From NCBI GenBank assembly GCA_046346665.1, contig JAXMHQ010000006.1, positions 1 through 64,000 on the forward strand: a stretch of 64,000 nucleotides of DNA. Direction: 5' to 3'. The DNA comes from JAXMHQ01 sp046346665. GTDB taxonomy: Bacteria > Verrucomicrobiota > Verrucomicrobiia > Limisphaerales > JAXMHQ01. The notes beneath the pieces were generated by a model, which saw only the letters and a program-made list of their open reading frames with translations, searched no databases and was not told the DNA's origin. A program made the translations under genes and the position numbers. Positions 18,084-25,726 of the stretch are shown here, one piece after another. Every line of letters starts with the position of its first letter. Position 1 is the stretch's first letter.

Positions 18084-19196
18084 ATGAACAAGACCGGTTT
18101 GAAACGTTTGGTCCGCCCGCTGGTGCGCGCGTTGCAGCCTTATACACCGGGTGAGCAGCCGAAGATCCAGGGATTGATCAAGCTGAACACCAACGAGAAC
18201 CCGTATCCGCCATCGCCACGCGTGCTCAAGGCGGTGCGGGCTGCGGTGGACGGCCGGTTGCGGCTGTATCCGAATCCCACCGCGGAGCGGCTCCGCGCCC
18301 GGCTCGCGCGCCTGCATCGTTGCCGGCCGGAACAGATCGTTGTCGGAAACGGATCCGACGAACTCCTGGCGCTGGCGGTCCGCGCCTTTGTGGATCCGGC
18401 GACGAAGCGGCCGCGGGCTTCGGCCGTGGTTCAATATTTCACGCCGAGTTATTCCCTTTACCCGGTGCTTGCGGAAACACACGGCGCGGCGGTGAATCCC
18501 GTGCCGCTGGCGGCGCAGTTCCGGCTGCCGTCGATGCCTGGGCTGAAACGCAGTCCCTGGAATTTCCGGGCCGCACTCACATTCATCACCACGCCCAACG
18601 CGCCCAGCGGACGCGGCTATTCCACCGCCGAGCTGGACCGGATCTGCCGCGCACAGAAAGGCGTCGTGGTGCTGGACGAGGCTTACGTGGATTTCGCGGA
18701 TGAAAACGCCCTGGCGCTGGCGTTGAAACATCCGCACGTCCTCGTCGCCCGCACTTTTTCAAAGGCCTACTCGCTCTGCTTCCAGCGCGTTGGTTACTTT
18801 GTCGGGCACCCCGAACTCATCGCCGCGCTCCACAAAATCCGCGACAGCTACAATGTCAACGGGCTCGGTCAAATCGCCGCCGAAGCCACGCTCGATCACC
18901 TGTCGTATTACCGGTCGAATTTCCGGCGGATCCTCGCGACGCGGGATTCGCTCGGGCGCGATCTCACCCGGCTCGGATTCCGCGTGTATCCGAGTCAGAC
19001 GAATTTTCTGCTGGTCCGGCCGCCGCTGTTTCCGGCGGAACGATGGCTGGAGGAACTGCGCACACGAAAAATCCTCGTGCGCTGGTTCCGGCAGCCCGAG
19101 GTGAAGGATTACCTCCGCATCACCATCGGCTCAGAATCCGAAGCCCGAAGCCTGGTGCGGGCGGCCAAGGGAGTGCTGGGGAGTTTAAGGGTTTAA
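18084..19196 (+). CDS. hisC: Histidinol-phosphate aminotransferase
   Basis: PLP-dependent class I/II aminotransferase converting imidazole-acetol phosphate to histidinol phosphate. 370 residues, normal. Seen: LNTNENPYPPSP at the N-terminus, VGNGSDELL, TPNAPSGRGY, VVLDEAYVDFADE, and the PLP-lysine segment RTFSKAYSLCFQRVGY (Lys about residue 225). The arginine-containing YLRITIGSESEARSLV region ends the protein. The ATG at 18084 lies 11 bp after the GH78 stop. The last four codons and the TAA stop are already part of the GAGTTTAAG repeat, so the repeat has formed the 3' end of the gene. Confidence 0.96.
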   Translation: MNKTGLKRLVRPLVRALQPYTPGEQPKIQGLIKLNTNENPYPPSPRVLKAVRAAVDGRLRLYPNPTAERLRARLARLHRCRPEQIVVGNGSDELLALAVRAFVDPATKRPRASAVVQYFTPSYSLYPVLAETHGAAVNPVPLAAQFRLPSMPGLKRSPWNFRAALTFITTPNAPSGRGYSTAELDRICRAQKGVVVLDEAYVDFADENALALALKHPHVLVARTFSKAYSLCFQRVGYFVGHPELIAALHKIRDSYNVNGLGQIAAEATLDHLSYYRSNFRRILATRDSLGRDLTRLGFRVYPSQTNFLLVRPPLFPAERWLEELRTRKILVRWFRQPEVKDYLRITIGSESEARSLVRAAKGVLGSLRV

Positions 19197-19329
19197 GAGT
19201 TTGAGAGTTTAAGAGTTTGAGAGTTTGAGAGTTTGAGAGTTTGAGAGTTTGAGAGTGAGGAAACTTGCGCCGCGGGCCGCTTTTTGCGTGAGCACTCACA
19301 AACTCTTAAACTCCCAAACTCCTAAACTG
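19178..19329. repeat. GAGTTT word hairpin after hisC
   Basis: The left arm is a tandem run of GAGTTTAAG/GAGTTTGAG (19178-19256). The right arm is CAAACTCTTAAACTCCCAAAC (about 19299-19329). It overlaps the hisC stop codon. From here to 19556 I see no gene. Confidence 0.85.
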
Positions 19330-19556
19330 TTTTGTCCTTCTCCTGTCACCAATCCGGACAGGATTCCGTGCGGGGGCAACGGCCTTGCCGGGGCGATGAG
19401 GTTAAAGTTGGGATTTGCCGACCTGTCGCTTTTTTGCGCGTGAACCAATCCGGGACGACTTCGTCCGCGTCCGGCCCGGGCACCCATTCTGCTAAACCGG
19501 CATTGTGCCCTTGTTTTTCGGGAGGTTTCCCGGGGGACACAACGACTGGCCGGAAT

Positions 19557-20096
19557 ATGAATGCTGTGAAGGATTCGGTGAAACAGGCGGCGGCGGAGGC
19601 TCCGAAGGCTCCGGCTCCCGTGTTGAGCGTGCAATTTGAAAACGGGGTGCCGCCGGTGGGCGAGCCCGCGCCCGGGAGGTTGACCCTTCCCGCGGTGGTG
19701 TTCGGCGCCATCCTCCTGGCGTTCCTCGTCATGGGTGTTGTCTTTCTGCGACAGGTCCGGGAGCGCAACGAGCTGAAAGTCGCCGCGCGCACTCCGGACA
19801 CCGTGCCGGCTGCGTCCGCGCCCGCCCCGGTCAGCCTCCCGGCCCCGGAAAACCGCACGCAGCCCGCCGTTCCCGCCCCCGCCGTCGATCCCGCCGCACA
19901 GGTGATCGCGGCTCCGCCCGCCCCGGACCCGCTCAAGCTCCAGGCGATTTTCTTCAGCCCGAACAAGCCGTCCGCCATGATCGGCGGAAAGACCGTGTTT
20001 GTCGGCGACCGCGTCCAGGGATTCCGCGTCAGCGAAATCGGCAAGGACCGCGCCGTCCTGGTCAACGCCGGCCAGACGAATGTTCTTAAATTGTGA
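19557..20096 (+). CDS. Single-pass membrane protein, type II secretion GspB/MshK-like C-terminus
   Basis: 179 residues from the ATG at 19557; the frame is open further upstream but only through repeat-rich sequence. A cytoplasmic tail of about 40 residues is followed by one membrane helix (LPAVVFGAILLAFLVMGVVFL), a long Ala/Pro-rich linker, and a compact C-terminal domain of about 50 residues, 'LQAIFFSPNKPSAMIGGKTVFVGD...F.V..I....V.LV..GQTNVLKL'. That domain pattern (processed product with an 'IGG..V..GD' turn) is typical of GspB/MshK-type accessory proteins of type II secretion and pilus systems. No other secretion genes are adjacent, so the role is a family-level inference. It is the first gene before the CPBP protease, separated by a hairpin. 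Confidence 0.6.
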   Translation: MNAVKDSVKQAAAEAPKAPAPVLSVQFENGVPPVGEPAPGRLTLPAVVFGAILLAFLVMGVVFLRQVRERNELKVAARTPDTVPAASAPAPVSLPAPENRTQPAVPAPAVDPAAQVIAAPPAPDPLKLQAIFFSPNKPSAMIGGKTVFVGDRVQGFRVSEIGKDRAVLVNAGQTNVLKL

Positions 20097-20100
20097 GTTG

Positions 20101-20192
20101 AATTGTTAAAAGGGTTAAATCGTTAAATCGCGAGCCACCTGTTGGCCTTCGGACGTGACCTTTTAACCATTCAACGATTCAACGATTTAACC
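20101..20192. repeat. GTTAAA word hairpin
   Basis: The left arm is TTGTTAAAAGGGTTAAATCG with continuing repeats (20103-20130). The right arm has TTTTAACCATTCAACGATTC and onward to 20192. Another example of the word-repeat hairpin type in a short gap. Confidence 0.8.
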
Positions 20193-20247
20193 TTCCCACT
20201 CAGTTTTTCCTTGGCCTTTCGCCCGGGTCGGAGATGATTTCGACCCG

Positions 20248-20928
20248 ATGAACCTGCTGCGCGAACAACTGGTCAAGTCGCCGATCCACGCCCGTGTCGT
20301 TCCCTACGCGCTGATTCTCATCGTCACGTCCTTTTTCCAGGACAGCTTCGGCGAGGCGGGCCGTTACTGGATTTACTTCTTCAAGATCCTGCTCGCGCTG
20401 GCCTGCATCCGCGAGATGCGCGATCTCGTTCCCGAAATGCGGTGGGCCTTCAGCCTGGAAGCGGTCGCCGTCGGCATCGCCATCGCCGCCCTCTGGGTGG
20501 GGCTCGACCCTTATTATCCCAAGATGCAGATGCTGTTTAAAATGGGCGAGCCGTGGGATCCGTTCAAAGCGTTCGGCGAACATTCGGGCAAGGCCTGGTT
20601 CTTCTTCTGGGTCCGCACCCTCGGCTCGGCCATCGCCATCCCTCCCATCGAAGAGGTGTTCTACCGCTCGTTCCTGTATCGCTACGGCGTGCGCACCGAT
20701 TTCCAATCCATGCCGCTCAACCAGTTTCACCCGACGTCGTTCATTGTGATTTCGCTGCTGTTCGGGTTCGTGCATTTCCAATGGATCCCGGGCGTGATGT
20801 GCGGCATGGCGTATCAATGGCTGGTCCTGCGCAAGAACCGGCTGGGCGACGCGATGCTGGCGCACGCGATCACGAATTTCCTGCTCGGCCTCTGGATCCT
20901 GTGGAAGGGCCAGTGGCAGTTCTGGTGA
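20248..20928 (+). CDS. CPBP (CAAX) family intramembrane protease, PEP-CTERM-associated type
   Basis: 226 residues with about seven hydrophobic segments. The CPBP motifs are present: EEVFYRSFLYR (EExxxR, about residues 134-144), FGFVHFQWIPG (FxxxH) and a C-terminal HAITNF. The length and spacing fit the 'CAAX prenyl protease-related' group often found with exosortase/PEP-CTERM sorting. No exosortase and no protein with a clear PEP-CTERM tail is visible here, so processing of sorted exported proteins is an inference. The ATG at 20248 is 16 bp upstream of the first hydrophobic-segment codons. The RluA-RlmI fusion gene starts 17 bp downstream on the same strand. Confidence 0.8.
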   Translation: MNLLREQLVKSPIHARVVPYALILIVTSFFQDSFGEAGRYWIYFFKILLALACIREMRDLVPEMRWAFSLEAVAVGIAIAALWVGLDPYYPKMQMLFKMGEPWDPFKAFGEHSGKAWFFFWVRTLGSAIAIPPIEEVFYRSFLYRYGVRTDFQSMPLNQFHPTSFIVISLLFGFVHFQWIPGVMCGMAYQWLVLRKNRLGDAMLAHAITNFLLGLWILWKGQWQFW

Positions 20929-20944
20929 GCGCGCGGCGCCGGTT

Positions 20945-22531
20945 ATGATCCCGTGCATCCTGTTCGAGGACGATCACCTGCTCGTCGCCGCCAAGCCGGC
21001 CGGGATGAACACCCATTCGCCCAGCCCCCACGCGGGCGAAGGCCTCTACGAATGGCTGCGCCACCGCGAACCCCGCTGGGCCACACTCTCCATCCTCCAC
21101 CGGCTCGACAAGGAAACCTCCGGCGTCATGATCTTCGGCCGCACCGCCGCCGCAAACCGCTCCCTGTCCCGGCAGTTTGAATCCCGCGCCGTCCGCAAAA
21201 CCTACCTTCTCGCCGCCGCCCGACCGCTGCCCAAACCGGAGCTGGTGGTGAAATCGCGCATCGCCCGATCCAACGAACGCTACCTGAGCCGCGCCGACGG
21301 CGCCCCCGCCGAAACCCGGTTCCGCGCCTCGCGCCTCCACCCGCCTGCGCCCGGGATGTTCCTGATCGAGGCCGAACCCTTCACCGGCCGCACCCACCAG
21401 ATCCGCGTGCACGCTTCCGAAAACGGATTCCCCATTCTCGGCGACGCGGTTTACGGCGGCGCGCCGTTCGGACGGGTCTGCCTCCACGCCGCGCGGCTCG
21501 AATTGCGGCATCCCGTCACCGGCCGGGCGCTGGTGTTCGAGGCGCCGGTGGATTTCACCGCCGACATTCACGCCGCGCTGCGGGCGGCCCTGGTCGACGC
21601 AGCGGAAACGGACGCGTACCGGCTGATTCACGGCGCGGCCGACAACGCGCCCGGCTGGTATGTGGATCGCCTGGGCGGATTCGTGCTCTCCCAGTCGGAG
21701 TCGCCTCCCGCGCCGCCGCAACTGGCCCGTCTTGCCGGGCTGGCCGGGATCAAAGGCCTGTATCACAAAAACCTTCAACGCCAGGTCCGCAAGCTGGATC
21801 CCGCCCAATCGTCACCTCAGAAAGTGTCAGGCGACTCCGCGCCCGCCCGGTTCGAGATCCGGGAGAACGGCGTCAAATACGAGGCGAGCTTCGAGGAGGG
21901 TTACTCGGTGGGATTGTTCCTGGACCAGCGCGACAACCGGCGCCGGTTGATGACGCGGCACATCGCGGCCGGATTTCCGCTCCGGGAACCCGCGGCTCAA
22001 GCAAGCGGCTGGGAGGTGTTGAACACGTTTGCCTACACGTGCGCGTTTTCGGTTTGCGCGGCGCTGGCCGGCGCCCGGGTCACGAGCCTGGATCTCTCGC
22101 GGAAATACCTCGACTGGGGCCGGCGGAATTTTGAGTTGAACGGACTGGACCCCGCCGGGCACGAGTTCATTTACGGCGACGCCTTCGACTGGTTCCGGCG
22201 CCTCGCGAAGAAAGGGCGGCAATTCGACGCGGTGCTGCTGGATCCGCCCACATTTTCCCAATCGAAGGAACACGGCGTGTTCCAGGCGGCGCGCGATTAC
22301 GGCAGGCTGGTGGAAGCGGCCCTGCCGCTGGTCGCGCCGCGGGGGATTCTGTTCGCATCCACCAACGCCGCCGACTGGCCGCCTGCGGATTTTGTGAAGG
22401 CGGTGGAACAGGCGATCGCGCGATCCGGCCGCCGGGTGCTGCAAAGCCATTACGCGCCGCAACCCCCGGATTTTCCCATGACGCGCGCGGAACCGGGGCA
22501 TCTCAAGACGCTGTGGATGAGGGTGGGTTGA
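20945..22531 (+). CDS. Fusion: RluA-type pseudouridine synthase + RlmI-like rRNA methyltransferase
   Basis: 528 residues combining two rRNA/tRNA-modifying enzymes. Residues 1 to about 210 are an RluA-family pseudouridine synthase with the catalytic HRLDKETSG (Asp about 56) and GRTHQIRVH. About 220-300 resembles the PUA-to-linker region of RlmI/RlmK proteins (YRLIHGAADNAPGWYVDRLG). About 315-528 is a Rossmann SAM methyltransferase with VLNTFAYTCAFSVCAALAGA, the acidic SLDLSRKYLDWG and the catalytic-type motif LDPPTF. Both parts look intact. The natural reading is one polypeptide that makes pseudouridine and 5-methylcytidine-type marks on rRNA, but which bases are modified cannot be told. The ATG at 20945 lies 17 bp after the protease gene. 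Confidence 0.85.
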   Translation: MIPCILFEDDHLLVAAKPAGMNTHSPSPHAGEGLYEWLRHREPRWATLSILHRLDKETSGVMIFGRTAAANRSLSRQFESRAVRKTYLLAAARPLPKPELVVKSRIARSNERYLSRADGAPAETRFRASRLHPPAPGMFLIEAEPFTGRTHQIRVHASENGFPILGDAVYGGAPFGRVCLHAARLELRHPVTGRALVFEAPVDFTADIHAALRAALVDAAETDAYRLIHGAADNAPGWYVDRLGGFVLSQSESPPAPPQLARLAGLAGIKGLYHKNLQRQVRKLDPAQSSPQKVSGDSAPARFEIRENGVKYEASFEEGYSVGLFLDQRDNRRRLMTRHIAAGFPLREPAAQASGWEVLNTFAYTCAFSVCAALAGARVTSLDLSRKYLDWGRRNFELNGLDPAGHEFIYGDAFDWFRRLAKKGRQFDAVLLDPPTFSQSKEHGVFQAARDYGRLVEAALPLVAPRGILFASTNAADWPPADFVKAVEQAIARSGRRVLQSHYAPQPPDFPMTRAEPGHLKTLWMRVG

Positions 22532-22570
22532 GGGTGGGTTGAGGGTGGGGGGATCGTCGCCGTCCGCAGC

Positions 22571-22768
22571 GCCGACGCATCTGGATTGCGGGTAGGGACG
22601 GCGCGCTGCGCCGTCCGCGCCGCGTCCAGCGGCGCAACGTTGCAGAGGGCTTGCCGGGCGCCGTTCCGCTTTCCGCCCGCTGATACGCGGGCGGGGACGC
22701 CGCAGCGCGGCGTCCCTACCGTCTGAATTCCACGATCGCGCGCCTCTTTCCACATTCGAGGCGTCAGC
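22571..22768. repeat. Dispersed GC-rich repeat, copy B (inverted relative to copy A)
   Basis: Matches 12049-12235 in reverse orientation, with the same two strong palindromes. It fills the gap between the fusion gene and the PadR promoter. No gene is visible in 22532-22792. Confidence 0.85.
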
Positions 22769-22792
22769 CCTGGCGTCGATCCGGGCCATCCC

Positions 22793-22834
22793 TTGACACA
22801 TCCCGCCATCTCCCATATAGTTCATAATAGCTAT
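22793..22834 (+). promoter_or_regulatory. Sigma70-type promoter with overlapping dyad upstream of padR
   Basis: TTGACA (22793-22798), 17-bp spacer, TATAGT (22816-22821), only about 17 bp before the ATG at 22838. The -10 region overlaps ATAG-N6-CTAT-type symmetry (ATAGTTCATAATAGCTAT, 22817-22834), a plausible PadR operator, which would give autorepression. The -35/-10 match is seen directly; operator use is inference. Confidence 0.65.
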
Positions 22835-22837
22835 CCA

Positions 22838-23467
22838 ATGAGAACCATCAGTGAACGCGGGACGTTGTGGGAACTGGCGGTGTTGTCGCTGGTCCGGGAA
22901 GAGCCGATGCATCCGTACCAGATGCTGCAGTGGCTCCGGGAGCGGCACAAGGACGACGTGCTCGACCTCAAGCGCGGATCGCTCTACCACGCCATCGACC
23001 GGCTGTGCCGGCAGGGGCTCATCGAGCCGGCCGGGACCGGGCGCGACGGCCGGAGGCCCGAACGCACCGTGTACCGGCTCACCCCGGAGGGCCGCCGGCG
23101 GTTCCTGGAGCGGCTCCGCACATGGATCGCCGTGCCGCGGCGCGCGCCGTCCGAATTCATGGGCAGCCTCAGCTTTCTGGTCCACCTGGCCCCGGCCGAT
23201 GCCGCCGCCCGGCTGGAAGCCCGCGCCGCGGCGGTGGAACGCGAAAGCGCCGCCCTGGCCGCAGGACTGGAGCAGGCGCGCGAATTCGTCGACCCGATCA
23301 ATCTCATCGAATCCGACTACCAGCTCGCGATGCTCCAGTCGGAGCTGCTCTGGATCCGCGGCGCGCTGCGGACAATGCGCTCCGGCAGACTCAACTGGAA
23401 TTTTCAGAAAATCATCAGGCAGGCGCGGGCACGACGACATCGACCGAAATTGAACCCGCACCCATGA
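22838..23467 (+). CDS. PadR-family transcriptional regulator
   Basis: 209 residues from the ATG at 22838; an earlier in-frame TTG/ATG-like start would overlap the promoter. The N-terminal winged helix has LWELAVLSLVREEPMHPYQMLQWL...LKRGSLYHAIDRLCRQGLIEPA, with GSLYHAIDRL as the recognition helix pattern and YRLTPEGRRRF as the wing. The C-terminal part (about 105-209) is helical, as in PadR s2-type dimerisation domains. It likely represses its own operon and releases on a ligand. The stop overlaps the start of the next gene (ATGA, 4 bp), a typical PadR-plus-membrane-protein pairing in which the partner is the regulated target. Confidence 0.88.
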   Translation: MRTISERGTLWELAVLSLVREEPMHPYQMLQWLRERHKDDVLDLKRGSLYHAIDRLCRQGLIEPAGTGRDGRRPERTVYRLTPEGRRRFLERLRTWIAVPRRAPSEFMGSLSFLVHLAPADAAARLEARAAAVERESAALAAGLEQAREFVDPINLIESDYQLAMLQSELLWIRGALRTMRSGRLNWNFQKIIRQARARRHRPKLNPHP

Positions 23468-24495
23468 ACACCCCTGCATTCAAATCCACCCGCGCCCCCG
23501 TCGCGGCGCTGCTGCTCCTGGCTCCCATCATCGGGGAGGTGTTGAGCGGCGCGACCCGGTTGAGTTTCATTTTTGTCCTGTTGCCCGAGATCATGGTGTG
23601 GGGTTGCGGCGCGCTGTTGATCCGGGAAACCGTCCGGCGCTGGAACGGCGGATGGACCAGCCTGCTTTTGCTCGGCTTCGCGCTGGCGGTGGCGGAGGAA
23701 TTCATCATCCAGCAAACTTCGATCGCGCCGCTGCCCTGGATCCACGATGGCCCGGTTTACGGCCGTGTCCTGGGCGTCAACTGGCCCTGGTTCCTGTTCA
23801 TGCTGGTTTACGAGGCGGTCTGGGTCGTGGTCGTGCCGGTGCAGGTGTGCGAGCTGATGTTTCCATCGCGACGGAAAGAGCCCTGGTTGCGCCGGGGCGG
23901 CCTGTGGATTGCCGGGACCGTTTTCCTGGCCGGCTCGTTTATCGCCTGGTTTCTGTGGACACAAATCGCCCGGCCCAATTCCTTTCACGCTCCCGCGTAT
24001 CATCCGCCGCCAATCCTGGTCCTGGCTGGGTTGACGGCGATTCTTCTGCTGATCGCCCTGGCGTATGCCGTCCGAAACCGCCGGGCCGCGCCCCGCCGCG
24101 TTCCGGCAGCCGGCCCGTGGTTCCTGGCCGCCGCGGGGCTGCTTCTCGGGTTGCCCTGGTATCTGTTGATGCTGGTGATTTTCGCGCCCCGGCCGGACCT
24201 GCCCCTGGTTGTCCCCATGGGCCTGGGGATCGGCTGGGCCGGCCTGGCCGTCGCGCTCGTCCGTCATTGGGCGCGCGCGGAAAGCTGGGCCGATCTTCAG
24301 CGCTGGGCGCTTTGCCTCGGCGCGCTCCTGGCGGTCATGCTGGGCGGATTCCTGGGGTCGAACGCGTGGCCGACAGTGGACGTGGTCGGGAAAATCGTCT
24401 TGAACCTTCTAGCGCTGGCGGGGATGGGCGTGCTTGCCGCGCGGATCTCAACGGTGGGGCGAGACTCCGTCGAGCCGTCGAACGAAACGGAGTAA
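23464..24495 (+). CDS. Polytopic membrane protein coupled to PadR regulator
   Basis: 343 residues with about nine hydrophobic segments and no recognised family motif. Conserved-looking points are the ALAVAEEFIIQQTS and WPWFLFMLVYEAVW segments; the paired Glu in a membrane region is reminiscent of, but not diagnostic for, membrane proteases. The ATG at 23464 overlaps the padR stop by 4 bp, so translation is probably coupled and its expression is under PadR control. The C-terminal TVGRDSVEPSNETE is encoded by the dispersed GGTGGGGCGAGACTCCGTCG repeat and the following GGAGTAATGG words, so the natural end of the gene has been replaced by repeat sequence. Confidence 0.7.
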   Translation: MNTPAFKSTRAPVAALLLLAPIIGEVLSGATRLSFIFVLLPEIMVWGCGALLIRETVRRWNGGWTSLLLLGFALAVAEEFIIQQTSIAPLPWIHDGPVYGRVLGVNWPWFLFMLVYEAVWVVVVPVQVCELMFPSRRKEPWLRRGGLWIAGTVFLAGSFIAWFLWTQIARPNSFHAPAYHPPPILVLAGLTAILLLIALAYAVRNRRAAPRRVPAAGPWFLAAAGLLLGLPWYLLMLVIFAPRPDLPLVVPMGLGIGWAGLAVALVRHWARAESWADLQRWALCLGALLAVMLGGFLGSNAWPTVDVVGKIVLNLLALAGMGVLAARISTVGRDSVEPSNETE

Positions 24496-24575
24496 TGGAG
24501 CGATGGAGTAGCGGAGTCTTGGAAAAGCGGGTTCACTTCAGCACTCCACAACTCCATGACTCCAACACTCCGTTG
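24488..24575. repeat. GGAGTA/TGGAG word hairpin
   Basis: The left arm GGAGTAATGGAGCGATGGAG (24489-24508) and the right arm CACTCCACAACTCCATGACT with onward repeats (24542-24573) are complementary by words. It contains the stop codon of the membrane protein gene. Confidence 0.8.
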
Positions 24576-24609
24576 GATGCGAGGGCACGACCGAGTCCCG
24601 CCCCGCCGT

Positions 24610-25686
24610 TCAGTGTTCCCTGAGCAACTCCAGCATTTTCCGGTCAAGCTTTTGGCCGCGGAAATCCTCGTACGTGACATCGGATCGGCCGCTGTCGAGC
24701 GGGCCAAAGTCGCCGCGGAGGTTCCACACGGCCCAGCCCCACCCGGCTTCCTGCCAGAGCTCCAGGCAATCGCGCATCCAGGCCAGCGCAACATCGTGCG
24801 GCGTCCGGTTGTAGCAACCCCATTCCCCGACGTGCACTCCCACGCCATCGGCCTCGAGCTTTTTCCAGGGCTCGATCCGGGTGCGGCGCAGGGTTTCGCG
24901 GTCGACGATTTCCGTCCCGCGATGCAGGGGCCAGGTGGGCACGGGCCATTGATCCGAACCGCCGACCCACCCGGCGCGGTAATGCGACACTTCCATCGGC
25001 TCGTAGCCGCGCGTGCTTTGGGCAATGTGAAGGTCGGCCAGCGACGGCACGGGCACGGTTCCCCAGCGAAGTCCGTCGGCAATGATCAACCGGTCCGGGT
25101 CCTCGGCCCGGATCGATTTTACCAGCCCGGCGACCACCTTGCGATAAACGTCGGCCGGGATATCCGGCGGTTCGTTGAGCAGGTCGAAACTGACGCGGTC
25201 ATTGGGGATGCCGCGATAGCGCCGGGCCAGGCGGCCCCATTGATAAGCGCAGGCTTCGAGCGCCCGGTCCTCCGTCCAAAGATCCATGGGTTCTTTGGGC
25301 GGATTGACGCAATAACCCGGGGCGCGGTGCAGGTTGAGGTTCACGTGGACGCCGTAGCGGCGGCCGAATTCGATTGCGCCGTCGACATCCTTCAATTGCG
25401 ATTCCTTCATCTCCCGCCAGTGCTCGGGCTCGGACCAGCAGCGGTAGGACATCGGGAGGCGGACGAAATTGAATCCCCATTCCGACAGGATTTGGAAATC
25501 GGTTTCCTGGTAGGGCGGGTTGCCGCCTTTTTGGGCGCTGAATTTTTCGAGCAGGTTGAATCCGCGCCAGCGGGGGAGTTTCGCGGCGGTGGGTTGGGTG
25601 GCGGCGGCGAGGCCGGGGATGGGGCTGCAGACGGCGCCGGCGATTGTGGCGGCGCCCGCGGCCTGGATGAATTGGCGGCGGGTCAT
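24610..25686 (-). CDS. Exported GH5-type endoglucanase/mannanase-like hydrolase
   Basis: 358 residues with a twin-arginine-like signal (TRRQFIQAAGAATIAGAVC), so it is likely exported folded. A TIM-barrel glycosidase of the GH5 type: RGFNLLEKF start, NFVRLPMSY (the GH5 Arg), SFDLLNEPP with acid/base Glu172, SHYRAGWVG, and VGEWGCYN with nucleophile Glu288. The exact substrate (beta-glucan, mannan or other) cannot be read. The next gene on the strand (VWA protein) ends 40 bp upstream, so the three minus-strand genes NYN, VWA and GH5 may be transcribed together. Confidence 0.85.
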   Translation of the reverse strand: MTRRQFIQAAGAATIAGAVCSPIPGLAAATQPTAAKLPRWRGFNLLEKFSAQKGGNPPYQETDFQILSEWGFNFVRLPMSYRCWSEPEHWREMKESQLKDVDGAIEFGRRYGVHVNLNLHRAPGYCVNPPKEPMDLWTEDRALEACAYQWGRLARRYRGIPNDRVSFDLLNEPPDIPADVYRKVVAGLVKSIRAEDPDRLIIADGLRWGTVPVPSLADLHIAQSTRGYEPMEVSHYRAGWVGGSDQWPVPTWPLHRGTEIVDRETLRRTRIEPWKKLEADGVGVHVGEWGCYNRTPHDVALAWMRDCLELWQEAGWGWAVWNLRGDFGPLDSGRSDVTYEDFRGQKLDRKMLELLREH

Positions 25687-25726
25687 AGAAGGACGCTGCT
25701 TCCGGCTGTTTGCGGCCGCGGACGGA

